Origin: Acidobacteriota bacterium
GTDB lineage: Bacteria; Acidobacteriota; Blastocatellia; Pyrinomonadales; Pyrinomonadaceae
DNA length: 64,000 nucleotides
Reading direction: 5' to 3'
Assembly (NCBI GenBank): GCA_016716435.1
Contig: JADJWI010000004.1
Coordinates: 62,001-126,000, forward strand
Positions 37,644 to 46,056 of the stretch are shown here, one piece after another (position 1 is the stretch's first letter; each line of letters opens with the position of its first letter). A program made the translations under genes and the position numbers. Below the pieces are notes generated by a model that had not been told where the DNA came from, did not search any database, and worked only from the letters and a program-made list of their open reading frames with translations.

Positions 37644-38111
37644 TTATGGTCGAGCTGATGGTCGAGCCGGCGGGACGGTTTGGACAAACACTTCGTAAAA
37701 TCCGGTGAGGCGATCGAGGGCGGCTGGGTCGCGTTGGGCGAGCATGGTGATCGCGGTATCGCGTTCGGCAAAGATCGGCTTTAATTTGGTTCGTTGGTCG
37801 GCGTTCAAAAAGCCTTCATCGGCTTTGTCGTCCTCGGCACGTAAGCGAGTGAAAAATTCGCTGGTTTGCTGCCGGGCCGTTTCATATTCGCCGCGTCTCG
37901 CCTCGACGATCGACGACGACAGCAGATTGCTTATCTGTGATTGGCGCAATTGGGTCAGGGCGGCATCGCGATCGGCGGCGTTGCTCCGGGCCATCAGCCA
38001 CATCGGCACAAGCCCGATCAGGAACGCAACCAAAATCACTGCTGCGAGCACTCCCCAGTGCTGCAGCCGTTCCTTTATTCGCTCTGAGAAACCCTTTTGT
38101 GTATCGCTCAT
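37644..38111 (-). CDS. Single-pass membrane protein with CHASE3-like periplasmic helices
   Basis: The 155-residue protein has an N-terminal cytoplasmic stub, one membrane helix (about residues 21-43, VLAAVILVAFLIGLVPMWLM), then a helical domain (ALTQLRQSQISNLLSSSIVEARRGEYETAR) like the sensor domain of chemoreceptors but without signalling domains. The ATG at 38111 overlaps the stop of the upstream gene (ATGA). Function unknown. Confidence 0.7.
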   Translation of the reverse strand: MSDTQKGFSERIKERLQHWGVLAAVILVAFLIGLVPMWLMARSNAADRDAALTQLRQSQISNLLSSSIVEARRGEYETARQQTSEFFTRLRAEDDKADEGFLNADQRTKLKPIFAERDTAITMLAQRDPAALDRLTGFYEVFVQTVPPARPSARP

Positions 38112-38473
38112 ATGTTCTCGTCTTCTGATTCTGCCGATGCCGGGTTTAGTTCCCACCGATCCTCGTCGCGTTTTTCCCGCTTTTCCGTCATATCAAGCGG
38201 CTCGTTTCGCTGGTTGGCAGTGCCGTACGCGAGGCCTTTCTGATCGGCATTGATATTCGTATATGCCGCGTCCTCAAGGCTGTTTTCCGGCGAGGGCAAC
38301 ATATATTTCAGCTCGTTCAGCTCATCCTTGATCTGTTCACCCTCCGACTCGCCGAGGTCCTCGGCATGTTCGAATTCACGATCGACCTGCTCCTCTATTG
38401 AAGGCTCGGCCGCTCGCGCTGCGTCGGTCTTTCCCGCCTGCTCGCTGTTCGTAGCTTTTTCTGAATTTCCCAT
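38108..38473 (-). CDS. Acidic hydrophilic protein of unknown function
   Basis: The 121-residue protein is rich in Glu, Asp, Ala and Asn, without hydrophobic core or signal peptide, so it is probably disordered (SIEEQVDREFEHAEDLGESEGEQIKDEL). It is translationally coupled to the membrane protein downstream. It may be a stress-type hydrophilic protein. No family recognised. Confidence 0.65.
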   Translation of the reverse strand: MGNSEKATNSEQAGKTDAARAAEPSIEEQVDREFEHAEDLGESEGEQIKDELNELKYMLPSPENSLEDAAYTNINADQKGLAYGTANQRNEPLDMTEKREKRDEDRWELNPASAESEDENI

Positions 38474-38567
38474 TTCAAACTCTCCAACGTACGCTAACTA
38501 TAGACGAGACCAAAAGGCTTCGGAACGGTCCAAGGCCTTTCGATCTCGAAATACCAAATCACAAAGC

Positions 38568-38843
38568 CTACCGACGTCCGTTTAGAAGGCGAAACAGCAA
38601 GAGGACCACGAGGGCTCCGATTATCGAAGAGATAAAGCTCGGAAGGTTGTCGCCGATGTTATCGAACGAGCTGATCATCGGATATCCGAAGAAAGCATTC
38701 CCGAGAAAACCGCCGACGACCGCACCGACAACTCCGAGGAGCGTCGTCAATATCACCCCGCCGCCGTCCGGGCCGGGCATAATGAATTTGGCAATGTAGC
38801 CTGCCAAAAATCCCAATATCAACCAGATAATTAAAGAAACCAT
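38568..38843 (-). CDS. GlsB/YeaQ/YmgE family stress-response membrane protein
   Basis: The 91-residue protein has three membrane helices with the family pattern IIWLILGFLAGYIAKFIMPG and LLGVVGAVVGGFLGNAFFG. Members are general stress proteins of unknown biochemical role. Its neighbours on the same strand are also small envelope or stress-like genes. Confidence 0.88.
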   Translation of the reverse strand: MVSLIIWLILGFLAGYIAKFIMPGPDGGGVILTTLLGVVGAVVGGFLGNAFFGYPMISSFDNIGDNLPSFISSIIGALVVLLLFRLLNGRR

Positions 38844-39310
38844 TTTATTCTCCCTGTCTTTGTCTCGGCGTTTTCGGCCAACTACTGGCTTGAAAGAGCC
38901 GCTATACTATCAAATGCTGTAACAATTCACGTTCAATTTGATCATAAATGCGGGCGATCGTCTGTGTGCTAGCACACGCATAGGGCCGGCCAAAACCGCG
39001 AAATATCTAACAGCGGGCGCGAACCATCTCGCCCTTTGCCCCGGTTCCGCAATGAAATGTCTGGAAAATAGCAATTAATCACAGGTTTACGTTGGTGGCA
39101 CGAACTTTGTATGATAAAAGGTAGAGTATCAGCATATGTATTCTACAAACGACTCCAAGAACGATCGGTCTCTCGTAGCTAAGCAGATCGCGTTCCTGGC
39201 CCTGCGAACCGTTATCGTTTTTCCCGACTTTCTAGAACACAAAAGCTGATCTGCCCGGATAGTTTTACTTTGGTCCTCACCGCCAAACGCGTTAAATGGA
39301 GGGGATCAAA
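38844..39310. other. Intergenic region upstream of regulator B
   Basis: About 470 bases with no convincing gene. It should hold the divergent promoters of the GlsB-like gene and regulator B. A 37-codon frame at 39136-39249 (plus strand) has no good ribosome site. I see no terminator or repeat. Confidence 0.5.
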
Positions 39311-40075
39311 ATGTCTCAAAATATAGACGCCGACGCTGCCCTTAGGAATCATCTACTTGCAAGTATCCCGCTGCAGGACTTCCAAGACATAAGTCCCGCT
39401 CTTGAGCGCGTATCATTGAGGGCCGGCCAAGTGCTTCATAGTGCCGGATGTAGTTTTGAGTACGTTTACTTCCCGACAACGGCGCTTGTCGCATTGCTAT
39501 ACATTTCCGGATCGGGCACGACCGTCGGGTTAGGTTTGATCGGCAGCGAAGGAGTTGTTGGTATCGAGATCTTTATGGGTGTCGATTCAGACCCGAGCCT
39601 GGCGGTTGTGCAAAACGCTGGCATTGCATATCGAATGCGGCCGGGAGATCTGCGTGACAAATGTGCCGCCTCACCTCAGTGCCGCGACGCCGCACTCAGA
39701 TATACCAACGCCATGTTGACCCAAGTTTCACAAACCGCGGTGTGCAATCGGTTTCATCCGGTTTCACAACGCTACGCCCGATGGCTGCTCGAAAGTGCCG
39801 ACCGCCTGAACACACAAAGGTTGGCGATGACGCACGAGCAGATCGCCGGCTGTCTGGGTACGCGTCGTGAGAGCATAACCTTGGCGGCCCACGAGCTTTC
39901 GGTCTTGGGAATAATAAAGATCCGCCGCGGAAGCGTGACTATACTCGACCGGCCCGGCCTCGAATCCGCCGCATGCGAATGCTATGAGGTCGTTTCGTCC
40001 GAATATGACCGTCTGCTCGGAACCGAACACGGCCATTTGCAGAGACCGGACCGGTCGCACTATTCATTCATGTAA
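39311..40075 (+). CDS. Crp/Fnr-type regulator B
   Basis: The 254-residue protein has an N-terminal beta-roll (VSLRAGQVLHSAGCSFEYVYFPTTALVALL) and a C-terminal helix-turn-helix (LAMTHEQIAGCLGTRRESITLAAHELSVLGII), ending LESAACECYEVV. GGAGGGG precedes the ATG at 39311; the upstream ATG at 39296 overlaps this site. It shares layout and the AACxCY ending with regulator A 2 kb away, so the two probably arose by duplication. Confidence 0.87.
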   Translation: MSQNIDADAALRNHLLASIPLQDFQDISPALERVSLRAGQVLHSAGCSFEYVYFPTTALVALLYISGSGTTVGLGLIGSEGVVGIEIFMGVDSDPSLAVVQNAGIAYRMRPGDLRDKCAASPQCRDAALRYTNAMLTQVSQTAVCNRFHPVSQRYARWLLESADRLNTQRLAMTHEQIAGCLGTRRESITLAAHELSVLGIIKIRRGSVTILDRPGLESAACECYEVVSSEYDRLLGTEHGHLQRPDRSHYSFM

Positions 40076-40141
40076 GCCGGCGATCGGAGTTCGGACATCG
40101 GCACCAATTGCCGCGAGAAAGCGGCAACAGAGACAACAAAG

Positions 40142-40175
40142 AAGGCCTCGCCCATTCACTGAGTGAGGCCTTTTG
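40142..40175 (+). terminator. Terminator between regulator B and the beta-helix remnant
   Basis: AAGGCCTC (40142-40149) and GAGGCCTT (40165-40172) form a stem followed by TTTG; on the minus strand the hairpin is preceded by a similar A tract, so it may act in both directions. Confidence 0.65.
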
Positions 40176-40213
40176 TTAACGTCTCTTCGGACGGTCAATG
40201 AACGAAGCCGGGT

Positions 40214-40801
40214 TTAGAACAATGGTGCGAAGTTGAGGTCCGCGATCTCGTCATTGGCGTTGACGGTCTTTGTGTCGAACCGGTAACGCTTGTGCTGTGC
40301 AGAAACGACATACGTTTCGCCGGCAGGCACATCGTGGAACTGATAGTAGCCCATCGGATTCGTTCTCGCCGTTTGGATATTGCCGTCCATATCGGCCAGA
40401 TAGATCGTGACGCCGGATATTGCCTGGCCGCCTTTTCCGGCTGAAGTTAGAACCTGCCCACTGATACTGACACTTGTCGAAGAAGGGGCGAGCATTTCAT
40501 AGGCTCCAATATCGCTTCCGTCTCCGGAGTTCGCAATGGACGCGTTGTCGTGGGGCCTGGCGTAGCCGCGTTGATCTGTGATCACGCCTGGGCTGTTTCC
40601 CTTATCTTGGGCCGGGCTTCCAGTAAGTAGTGCACGTGTAAAGGTCGGTCCGCCGTTATTCTGAAGCGGCCCGATCACTGGATCTAGCGGTGCGCTGGCG
40701 GTGCCCCAGATATTCGGCGACGAGTTAAGCCCGGAACTATCGTCGATGATGCCGATCAGATTATAGGATCCTGTGTATGCGGTATCAGAATATAGATCCA
40801 T
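40214..40801 (-). pseudogene. C-terminal remnant of a secreted beta-helix protein with carboxypeptidase-regulatory domain
   Basis: The 195-codon frame starts in the middle of a fold: NLIGIIDDSSG, LDPVIGPLQNNGGPTFTRALLTGSPAQDKG, TDQRGYARP and DIGAYE are the end of a choice-of-anchor/CSLREA beta-helix. A CarboxypepD_reg domain follows (SISGQVLTSAGKGG...GYYQFHDV). Coding resemblance continues upstream past an in-frame TAG (IGTATLNNNLIALNVANKAS), then ends at further stops. So the N-terminus is lost or scrambled. It has the same architecture as 27024-28423. Confidence 0.7.
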
Positions 40802-41174
40802 GCCCTAAGACGCTTTATTTGCCACGTTCAAGGCAATTAAGTTGTTGTTCAGCGTCGCCGTCCCTATATACTGTCAATCGACGTGCCATCACCGACCCAA
40901 ATCCAATTCTTCAATTGTAATCAGCAAGCGCTAAATGCCGGCCCGGACTGCGCTCAACAATGTTTGCTGTTGTGGCGTTACGCCGTTGCGTAATTACCCC
41001 ACAACTCCCCGTATTGCCTATTACGCCGGGTAAAATCCGGAATGAATATTTGGAGTATTGACGAAAAGGCTCCGTCCGATTGCTCCAAGCTTGAATTGGA
41101 GAAGAATTTACTGCGGCTTAGGTTTCCGTTTTATTGTTTGTCAGTCGTTTTAAACTGTGCTAGATTCCTCTGCA
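40802..41174. other. Decayed sequence upstream of the beta-helix remnant
   Basis: The first 70-90 bases still code, on the minus strand, for beta-helix-like residues broken by stops (TAG at about 40807-40809, TGA at about 40877-40879). The rest to 41174 shows no gene. The promoter of the lipoprotein gene should lie near its end. Confidence 0.55.
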
Positions 41175-41807
41175 ATGAAAAATAAGGCTTCGCTCTTCGC
41201 GTTCTTGGTTCTTGGTCTTGTTTCGGTTCTCGGCTGCGGGCAACTGCAGGAAAAGTTCATCGAAAGCTTACCCAAGGAAACTGAATCCTCCCCGAAGGGC
41301 TTTTCACTTGCCGGTAAGGAATGGAAAACCTTTGAACTCGATGGAATGGAAATAAAGGTCGATCTCCCGGGCGACCCCTCCGACAAGACGCCTGCGGCCT
41401 CGCAAATGCCGCTCGGAGCCTCTGAGGTTTTCAGTGCAGTGAAGATCCACGCCTATGACGAGAAGGATTTTGGTTCGTCGTATAGCCAACTCATTCCAAC
41501 CGGAAAGCGAAAGCTACAGCTCAAGGAGCTTGCCGATACCAGCATGGCTGCGATCAAGAAGCAGGCCCCGGACCTGAAATACCGGCTCGAAATGAAGTCG
41601 GTTTCGACCGCCCGTTACATCGGGTCATTCACCCGCAACGGAAGGTCGTTTGAACTCCGAGGCTGCTGCGTTTACCAGAAGGCAAAGCCCGAGCGTGTCT
41701 GGGCGGTCATCACCTTTTACGAAAAAGATAACGCCGATGGCCAGACCGCAAGCAAACGCATAATCGAATCGGTCGCCTTCAAAGATTCGTCAGAAACATG
41801 CCAGTGA
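41175..41807 (+). CDS. Putative lipoprotein of unknown function
   Basis: The 210-residue protein has a lipobox (SVLGC) about 20 residues from the ATG at 41175, so it should be lipid-anchored. The mature part is beta-rich with WKTFELDGMEIKVDLPGDPS near the start and GRSFELRGCCVYQKAKPERVWAVITFY near the end. The latter pattern resembles secreted one-domain proteins that take up a hydrophobic ligand, but no family is certain. Confidence 0.7.
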   Translation: MKNKASLFAFLVLGLVSVLGCGQLQEKFIESLPKETESSPKGFSLAGKEWKTFELDGMEIKVDLPGDPSDKTPAASQMPLGASEVFSAVKIHAYDEKDFGSSYSQLIPTGKRKLQLKELADTSMAAIKKQAPDLKYRLEMKSVSTARYIGSFTRNGRSFELRGCCVYQKAKPERVWAVITFYEKDNADGQTASKRIIESVAFKDSSETCQ

Positions 41808-41827
41808 TCGGCTCGCTTTCTGATCGT

Positions 41828-41858
41828 AAAGGCAAAGCCCCACGCCTGAGCATGGGGC
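41828..41858 (-). terminator. Terminator of the CsgG-like gene
   Basis: GCCCCA (41837-41842) and TGGGGC (41853-41858) pair; on the minus strand TTTGCCTTT follows. It lies 27 bases after the stop of the minus-strand gene ending at 41885. Confidence 0.6.
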
Positions 41859-41884
41859 CGATCAGCTTCGTTCATGTCAACCGA

Positions 41885-42418
41885 TCAAAGCGCTCCGGCT
41901 AGTTGGTCGGTCAGCTTATCGATGAGCGGCCGCATTACCTTCGCCTGCATTTCGGCGGCGCCGGCGTTTCCGGTCATCTTCATCGTCGCCGTCTGCGAGA
42001 TCTCGCCCGAGTGACGGACCTTTCCGGTTGCGACGTCGATTAGCCGGAAGGCGACCGTCGCCGAGCCGCCCGTGTTGTATTCGACCACCCGGCCGGTCAC
42101 AACATACGCAACGCCGAGCTGCTTGCCTAGCTTTACTGCTGTAGCAGTTGACGAGCCGTTGATCGCTTCAAGATCCGCGTCTGAGGCGTTCCGCGTGTGC
42201 CGCGTGTCGTAAACATTGAACTTGCGGATGTGATTTAGCCTTGCCGAGAGCATCGTCTGCAGTCCCCGCTTCGCTTGGTCGTTCATCGCCGAAGCTCCCG
42301 GCCCGGGCGTGAACTCGACCACCGCCGTCTTAACTCCCTGCCCCCTCGCCGGCGCCTGGGCAAACGAAACGCCCGCCAACGCAATCCCCAACACAAAAAC
42401 GCCCAATATGTTCTTCAT
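41885..42418 (-). CDS. CsgG/LpoB-like exported protein
   Basis: The 177-residue protein has a signal peptide (ending GVSFAQ). It then has TAVVEFTPG, a helix, LQTMLSARLNHIRKFNVYD, and LGVAYVVTGRVVEYNTGGSATVAFRLIDVATGKV, which matches the CsgG/HfaB/FlgO-like fold with its VxG and LIDVxTG signatures. Members help assemble surface fibres or stimulate penicillin-binding proteins. There is no lipobox, unlike CsgG itself. No curli genes are nearby. Confidence 0.75.
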   Translation of the reverse strand: MKNILGVFVLGIALAGVSFAQAPARGQGVKTAVVEFTPGPGASAMNDQAKRGLQTMLSARLNHIRKFNVYDTRHTRNASDADLEAINGSSTATAVKLGKQLGVAYVVTGRVVEYNTGGSATVAFRLIDVATGKVRHSGEISQTATMKMTGNAGAAEMQAKVMRPLIDKLTDQLAGAL

Positions 42419-42558
42419 AATTTCTCCCTCAAAATGATCTTCGGCGACATTCCCGCCGCTGTAACTAATTGCGTCCCCTCGCAGGAAAAACTATCACCTC
42501 TTAAACAAAAAAAGCCGAACGTATAGATCGGCCGGATCATCTGTTGTGCTAGAAATTT

Positions 42559-43446
42559 TTACTTTAGATGCTTTTTGAAGAAAGCTAGCGTTCGCTCCCA
42601 GGCAAGTTTGGCTGACTCGGCGTCGTAGCGGGGGGTTGTGTCGTTGTGAAAGCCGTGCTGCTTCTCGTCGTACATGTAGGATTCGAACTTCTTCTTGTTT
42701 TCGGTAAGTGCGGCCTCGTAGGCGGCGATGCCCTCGTTTATCCGCTGATCGTTGCCGGCGTAGTGAAACTGGATCGGGGCGGTGATCTTCGGCACGTCCG
42801 CAACACCGGCCTGTCTGCCGTAAAACGCGACCCCGGCATTGAGGTCATTGCCAAGCCGAACGGCGAGTTGATTGACCATCCCGCCGCCGAAGCAGAACCC
42901 GACCGCTCCGAGCTTCCCGGTCGAATCCGACCGCTTCTTGAGCCACATCGCCGAGGCGACAAAGTCCTCGGTCATCTTCTTTCCGTCCACCGTTCTGAAC
43001 GCCGCGGCTCCTTTCTGTTCGTCACCCGGATAGCCGCCGACCGAGGTCAGGCCGTCCGGAGCGAAGGCAACATAGCCCGCCTTCGCCAATCGGCGAGTGA
43101 CGTCCTCGATGTAAGGATTCAAGCCGCGGTTTTCGTGAATGACCAGAACGGCCGGAAACTTCCTGCCTTTTGCCGGCCGGGCGAGATAGCCCTTGATCGA
43201 GCCATTGCCCTCGGGCGAAGCGACCGTCTCGTAGCCGACCTTGATGTCCTTGTCCTTTGGGTCAACGGTCTGTGCCCAGGCGTAATTCGGCCGAAGGCTT
43301 TCGAGTATCGCCGCAGCCGTAACGCCGCCGACCGCAAAGCGTGCAGCACCGCGCAAGAAAGCCCGGCGGTCGATCTCGCCGTGCTGATATTCGTGAAAAA
43401 GGTCGAGTAACTCTTGCGGATATTCGTTTGCGGTCTTGCGTTCCAT
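42559..43446 (-). CDS. Dienelactone hydrolase family protein, Tat-exported
   Basis: The 295-residue alpha/beta-hydrolase has the dienelactone-hydrolase nucleophile motif GFCFGG (Cys), LVIHENRGLNPYIEDV, FHYAGNDQRI (Asp) and EKQHGFHND (His). The N-terminus DRRAFLRGAARFAVGG is a twin-arginine signal of the type often found in Acidobacteria and Proteobacteria, preceded by a 27-residue extension. It hydrolyses esters or lactones in the periplasm; the substrate is unknown. Confidence 0.9.
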   Translation of the reverse strand: MERKTANEYPQELLDLFHEYQHGEIDRRAFLRGAARFAVGGVTAAAILESLRPNYAWAQTVDPKDKDIKVGYETVASPEGNGSIKGYLARPAKGRKFPAVLVIHENRGLNPYIEDVTRRLAKAGYVAFAPDGLTSVGGYPGDEQKGAAAFRTVDGKKMTEDFVASAMWLKKRSDSTGKLGAVGFCFGGGMVNQLAVRLGNDLNAGVAFYGRQAGVADVPKITAPIQFHYAGNDQRINEGIAAYEAALTENKKKFESYMYDEKQHGFHNDTTPRYDAESAKLAWERTLAFFKKHLK

Positions 43447-43473
43447 GTTGATTTCCCCTAGGTTTTCTGAAAA

Positions 43474-43680
43474 TTAGTCCGCGTTCATCTTTGCGGCAAA
43501 GTTTGAAAGAGCCTCGGCCCGCGTCGCCCCAAATGCATAGCAGTCACATTCATCCATGCTTACGAACTCCGGGCCAACCACGCAGTATTGCCCGCCGTCT
43601 TGGAAGATAAGCGTGCCGCCCGGCCCGCGCTCCGATTGAAGGTCGGGGTCGCGGAGCATCATCTGAAACTCGGGCGTCAC
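43474..43680 (-). CDS. Small coupled protein with CDC motif
   Basis: The 68-residue protein starts at a GTG (43680) that overlaps the stop of the upstream gene (GTGA), so it is probably translated by coupling. It has a GGTLIFQDGGQYCVVGPEFVSMDECDCYAF core and an AEALSNFAAKM helix. No family is recognised. A TTG at 43704 would lengthen it, but that region is coding in the other frame. Confidence 0.55.
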   Translation of the reverse strand: MTPEFQMMLRDPDLQSERGPGGTLIFQDGGQYCVVGPEFVSMDECDCYAFGATRAEALSNFAAKMNAD

Positions 43681-44045
43681 TTCGCGGCCCGCTTTGCGCT
43701 CCAAGGCTCTTCGGCACGGCCGCTGAATGAGACATTGCCTGCCATCGCATCCCCATCGACCTTGCCGCTGAAGGTCAGCGTGAGTTCGTTGCCGCCATAA
43801 ACGATAGTGTAGCTGAACGTGATGTCGCTGCCCTTTATCGTGCCCGTTACCGGGACGTCGCCGTTCGGCCGCTTGGCCGTGCCGCTTAGCTTTTCGCCGT
43901 CAACCGCGAGCACCAGCTTAAATGGACGCGGGCCGCCGGGCGTGTTGTATATCACATCCCAATCGCCTGCGACCGACGTCTGGGCTTGGGCACCAACGGC
44001 GAAGACGCCGAGCAGAAAAAGTGAAAGAAAAAATGCTCTTTTCAT
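43677..44045 (-). CDS. Exported beta-barrel-like small protein
   Basis: The 122-residue protein has a signal peptide (ending GAQAQ). It then has repeating short beta strands: GDWDVIYNTPGG, FKLVLAVDGEKLSGTAKRP, VPVTGTIKGSDITFSYTIVYGG, LTLTFSGKVDGDAMAGNVSF. This pattern is common in small exported domain proteins of Acidobacteria. Function unknown. Coupled to the small protein downstream. Confidence 0.75.
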   Translation of the reverse strand: MKRAFFLSLFLLGVFAVGAQAQTSVAGDWDVIYNTPGGPRPFKLVLAVDGEKLSGTAKRPNGDVPVTGTIKGSDITFSYTIVYGGNELTLTFSGKVDGDAMAGNVSFSGRAEEPWSAKRAAK

Positions 44046-44093
44046 ATGAACTCCTGTTCAAGGACATATTACCGCATTGCCCGAGCAAACACG

Positions 44094-44120
44094 AAAAAAG
44101 CCCCGATGGTTCGGAGCTTT
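44094..44120 (-). terminator. Terminator of the META-domain gene
   Basis: AAGCTCCGA and TCGGGGCTT (minus strand) pair with one U-G pair around a short loop, followed by TTTTTT. It lies 25-50 bases after the META gene stop. Confidence 0.75.
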
Positions 44121-44144
44121 CTTCGGTGCGTTTACCAGTAAAAA

Positions 44145-44918
44145 CTATTTCTCGCTGCCGCGAAAAACGAGCACCACGCGGCCGCCGCTGTAAAGCGTCA
44201 GGCGATCTTCGAAGACCTCGATCCGGTCCGCACTTTCCATTGCCTCAAGCACACGTCGCTCGAGCGTATTTCGGTCTTCTTCCACACATGCCCGCAAAGA
44301 GGCGATGGTGTTTGTGAAGGCGAACTTGCCGCCTTCGGCCGTATAGTTCCCGCCGAAGAGATTGCAGCCTGTGTTGCCGCCGGCCGTCTTTTCTTCGGGG
44401 TCGAAGTTGATGAAAGCCCCGTAGGTCGCTGCCACCTTCTCATTAGGCCCGATCGTGTCGAGCAGCCAATTGCGGTCGCCGAGCCCAAATTTCCGCGGCT
44501 CCGGAGCGTCGTCGTGCGTCATGCTGTCAAATTTAAGCACGGCCTTCCTGCCGGCGAAAAGCGTCAACACCGAGCCGCGGATCCGATACCGCGTTACACT
44601 TTTCATCGTGTTGAGAAAGTCCTGCTCGGCCTCCATCAGTCCGCTGCAGAACATACGCGTCGAACCCATACCGCTGAACCGCATCGAGCGGCTGCCGACA
44701 GCCGCCCCACCAAAGAAACGATTGCACGTAGCGTTGCCGCTGACCCGCTTTGTGTCCTCATTAAACTCTATGAACGCCGGCGAACCCGCGACCGGCTTTC
44801 CATTCATTTCCGTCAGCGACCATCGTTTGCCCGGAAGCGAAGCCGACTGCGCAAAAACATCCGCCGCCGCTCCAAAAACGAATAACGCCGCGGTCGCAAT
44901 AATTAAATGTTTGATCAT
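44145..44918 (-). CDS. Exported protein with two META domains (HslJ-like)
   Basis: The 257-residue protein has a signal peptide (ending DVFAQ) and two META/HslJ modules in tandem: residues about 30-135 (KRWSLTEMNGKPVAGSPAFIEF, VSGNATCNRFFGG) and 145-257 (NWLLDTIGP, TAGGNTGCNLFGGNY). Each has the NxxGCNxFxG type signature. HslJ in E. coli is linked to novobiocin resistance, but META proteins have varied or unknown roles. The ATG at 44918 follows AGGGGAAAAG. The frame runs open upstream to 45821, opposite the next gene, which is a shadow. Confidence 0.88.
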   Translation of the reverse strand: MIKHLIIATAALFVFGAAADVFAQSASLPGKRWSLTEMNGKPVAGSPAFIEFNEDTKRVSGNATCNRFFGGAAVGSRSMRFSGMGSTRMFCSGLMEAEQDFLNTMKSVTRYRIRGSVLTLFAGRKAVLKFDSMTHDDAPEPRKFGLGDRNWLLDTIGPNEKVAATYGAFINFDPEEKTAGGNTGCNLFGGNYTAEGGKFAFTNTIASLRACVEEDRNTLERRVLEAMESADRIEVFEDRLTLYSGGRVVLVFRGSEK

Positions 44919-45132
44919 ATCTTTTCCCCTGTTCATAACCATTCCGGCGGAATCCGTGCCAAGAACGCACACCTCGCCCGCCAACTTAAAGAACGTCCCC
45001 TGGGGCCCGGACTTGCAGGGTATTGTATAATCAACCGCAGTCGCGAGCCAAAGAATTGTTCTGCAACCTCCTGCGTTTTCTGAGCATCTTTTCGGCGATG
45101 GCCGTATGTGCCCGATCTGTGAGATACGAACG

Positions 45133-45945
45133 ATGACCCCAAGAATCTTTAGTAAATTCGCTGTTGTTGGATTGATATTTCTGCTTGCCGTCTCCGTCTT
45201 TGCGGACACCATCCGGCTCAAGGATGGAAGCATTATCAAAGGCAAGATTACGGGCTTTAGCGGCGGCCGATTCACCATCGTCATCGGCGAAGGCAGCCGC
45301 CAACGCACGCTTTCATACACGGCAAACGAGGTCGAATCGATCGAGTTCGACGCTCCGGGGTCGCTTCCGGGCACGAATACCATTTCAAGAAATACGCCGA
45401 CCGTCCGGGTCGTTGATAATATGCCGCCGACCCGCGAATCACGGCCGGCAAATCCGCGTGTTGTAACGACCGAAACTGTTGCTGACAACCGTCCGCCGGT
45501 TCCGCAAACGCGGCCAACGCCCCGCCCGACGCCGCTTCCAAATACCTCGACGCCCCGCCCGACGACATCATCCACACAGCCGATCGAGCTTAATGTAAAA
45601 GTGCTCGCCGATAGCACCGCAAACGGTTGGACCCATTCAGGCTGGGTCGTCAAGAAGGACCAGCGCATCCGCATCACCGGCAGCGGGCAAGTCTCGCTCG
45701 GCAATGACCGAAGCACCGGGCCGGCCGGCCGCGAAGACATCGAGGACGGCGATAAGCTGATGCGGGCCGTTGCGACCGGAGCGTTGATCGCCGTTGTCGG
45801 CGACGACAACAACGATTTCATTTACGTCGGAGCCTCGCGTGAATTCACCGCACAGCGCGATGGAGCACTGTTCCTCGGGCTTAACGAAGGCAACCTTGAT
45901 GACAACACAGGATCCTTTGACGTAAAGATCGAGATCTTGCCCTAA
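45133..45945 (+). CDS. Exported protein with Pro/Thr linker and LecA/PA-IL-like C-terminal domain
   Basis: The 270-residue protein has a signal peptide (ending SVFAD). An N-terminal beta domain follows (DTIRLKDGSIIKGKITGF, as in many acidobacterial proteins), then a Pro/Thr-rich linker (about 105-160). The C-terminal domain (GWTHSGWVVKKDQRIRITGSGQVSLGN, GALIAVVGDDNNDFIYVG, GALFLGLNEGNLDDNTGSF) follows the pattern of galactose-binding PA-IL (LecA)-type lectins. DGALFLGLNE...DNTG contains the acidic residues expected to bind calcium. A surface sugar-binding role is likely. Confidence 0.8.
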   Translation: MTPRIFSKFAVVGLIFLLAVSVFADTIRLKDGSIIKGKITGFSGGRFTIVIGEGSRQRTLSYTANEVESIEFDAPGSLPGTNTISRNTPTVRVVDNMPPTRESRPANPRVVTTETVADNRPPVPQTRPTPRPTPLPNTSTPRPTTSSTQPIELNVKVLADSTANGWTHSGWVVKKDQRIRITGSGQVSLGNDRSTGPAGREDIEDGDKLMRAVATGALIAVVGDDNNDFIYVGASREFTAQRDGALFLGLNEGNLDDNTGSFDVKIEILP

Positions 45946-46056
45946 CGCCGGAAAATCCTCACCTTGCCGCAGCCAATGACGGTTGACTCACATCCCACCG
46001 AGGGGTAACCTGTCTCTTGCCTTCAAAAGCATTCCTGTATTGCTTTTCTGCGGTTT

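Noticed and set aside
37561..37699. 45-codon plus-strand frame with a fair ribosome site
   Set aside because: No homology-like pattern, and it overlaps the 3' end of the opposing membrane-protein gene.
44919..45821. N-terminal extension of the META gene
   Set aside because: It lies antisense to the lectin-like gene and precedes the signal peptide of the META protein; the real start is the ATG at 44918.
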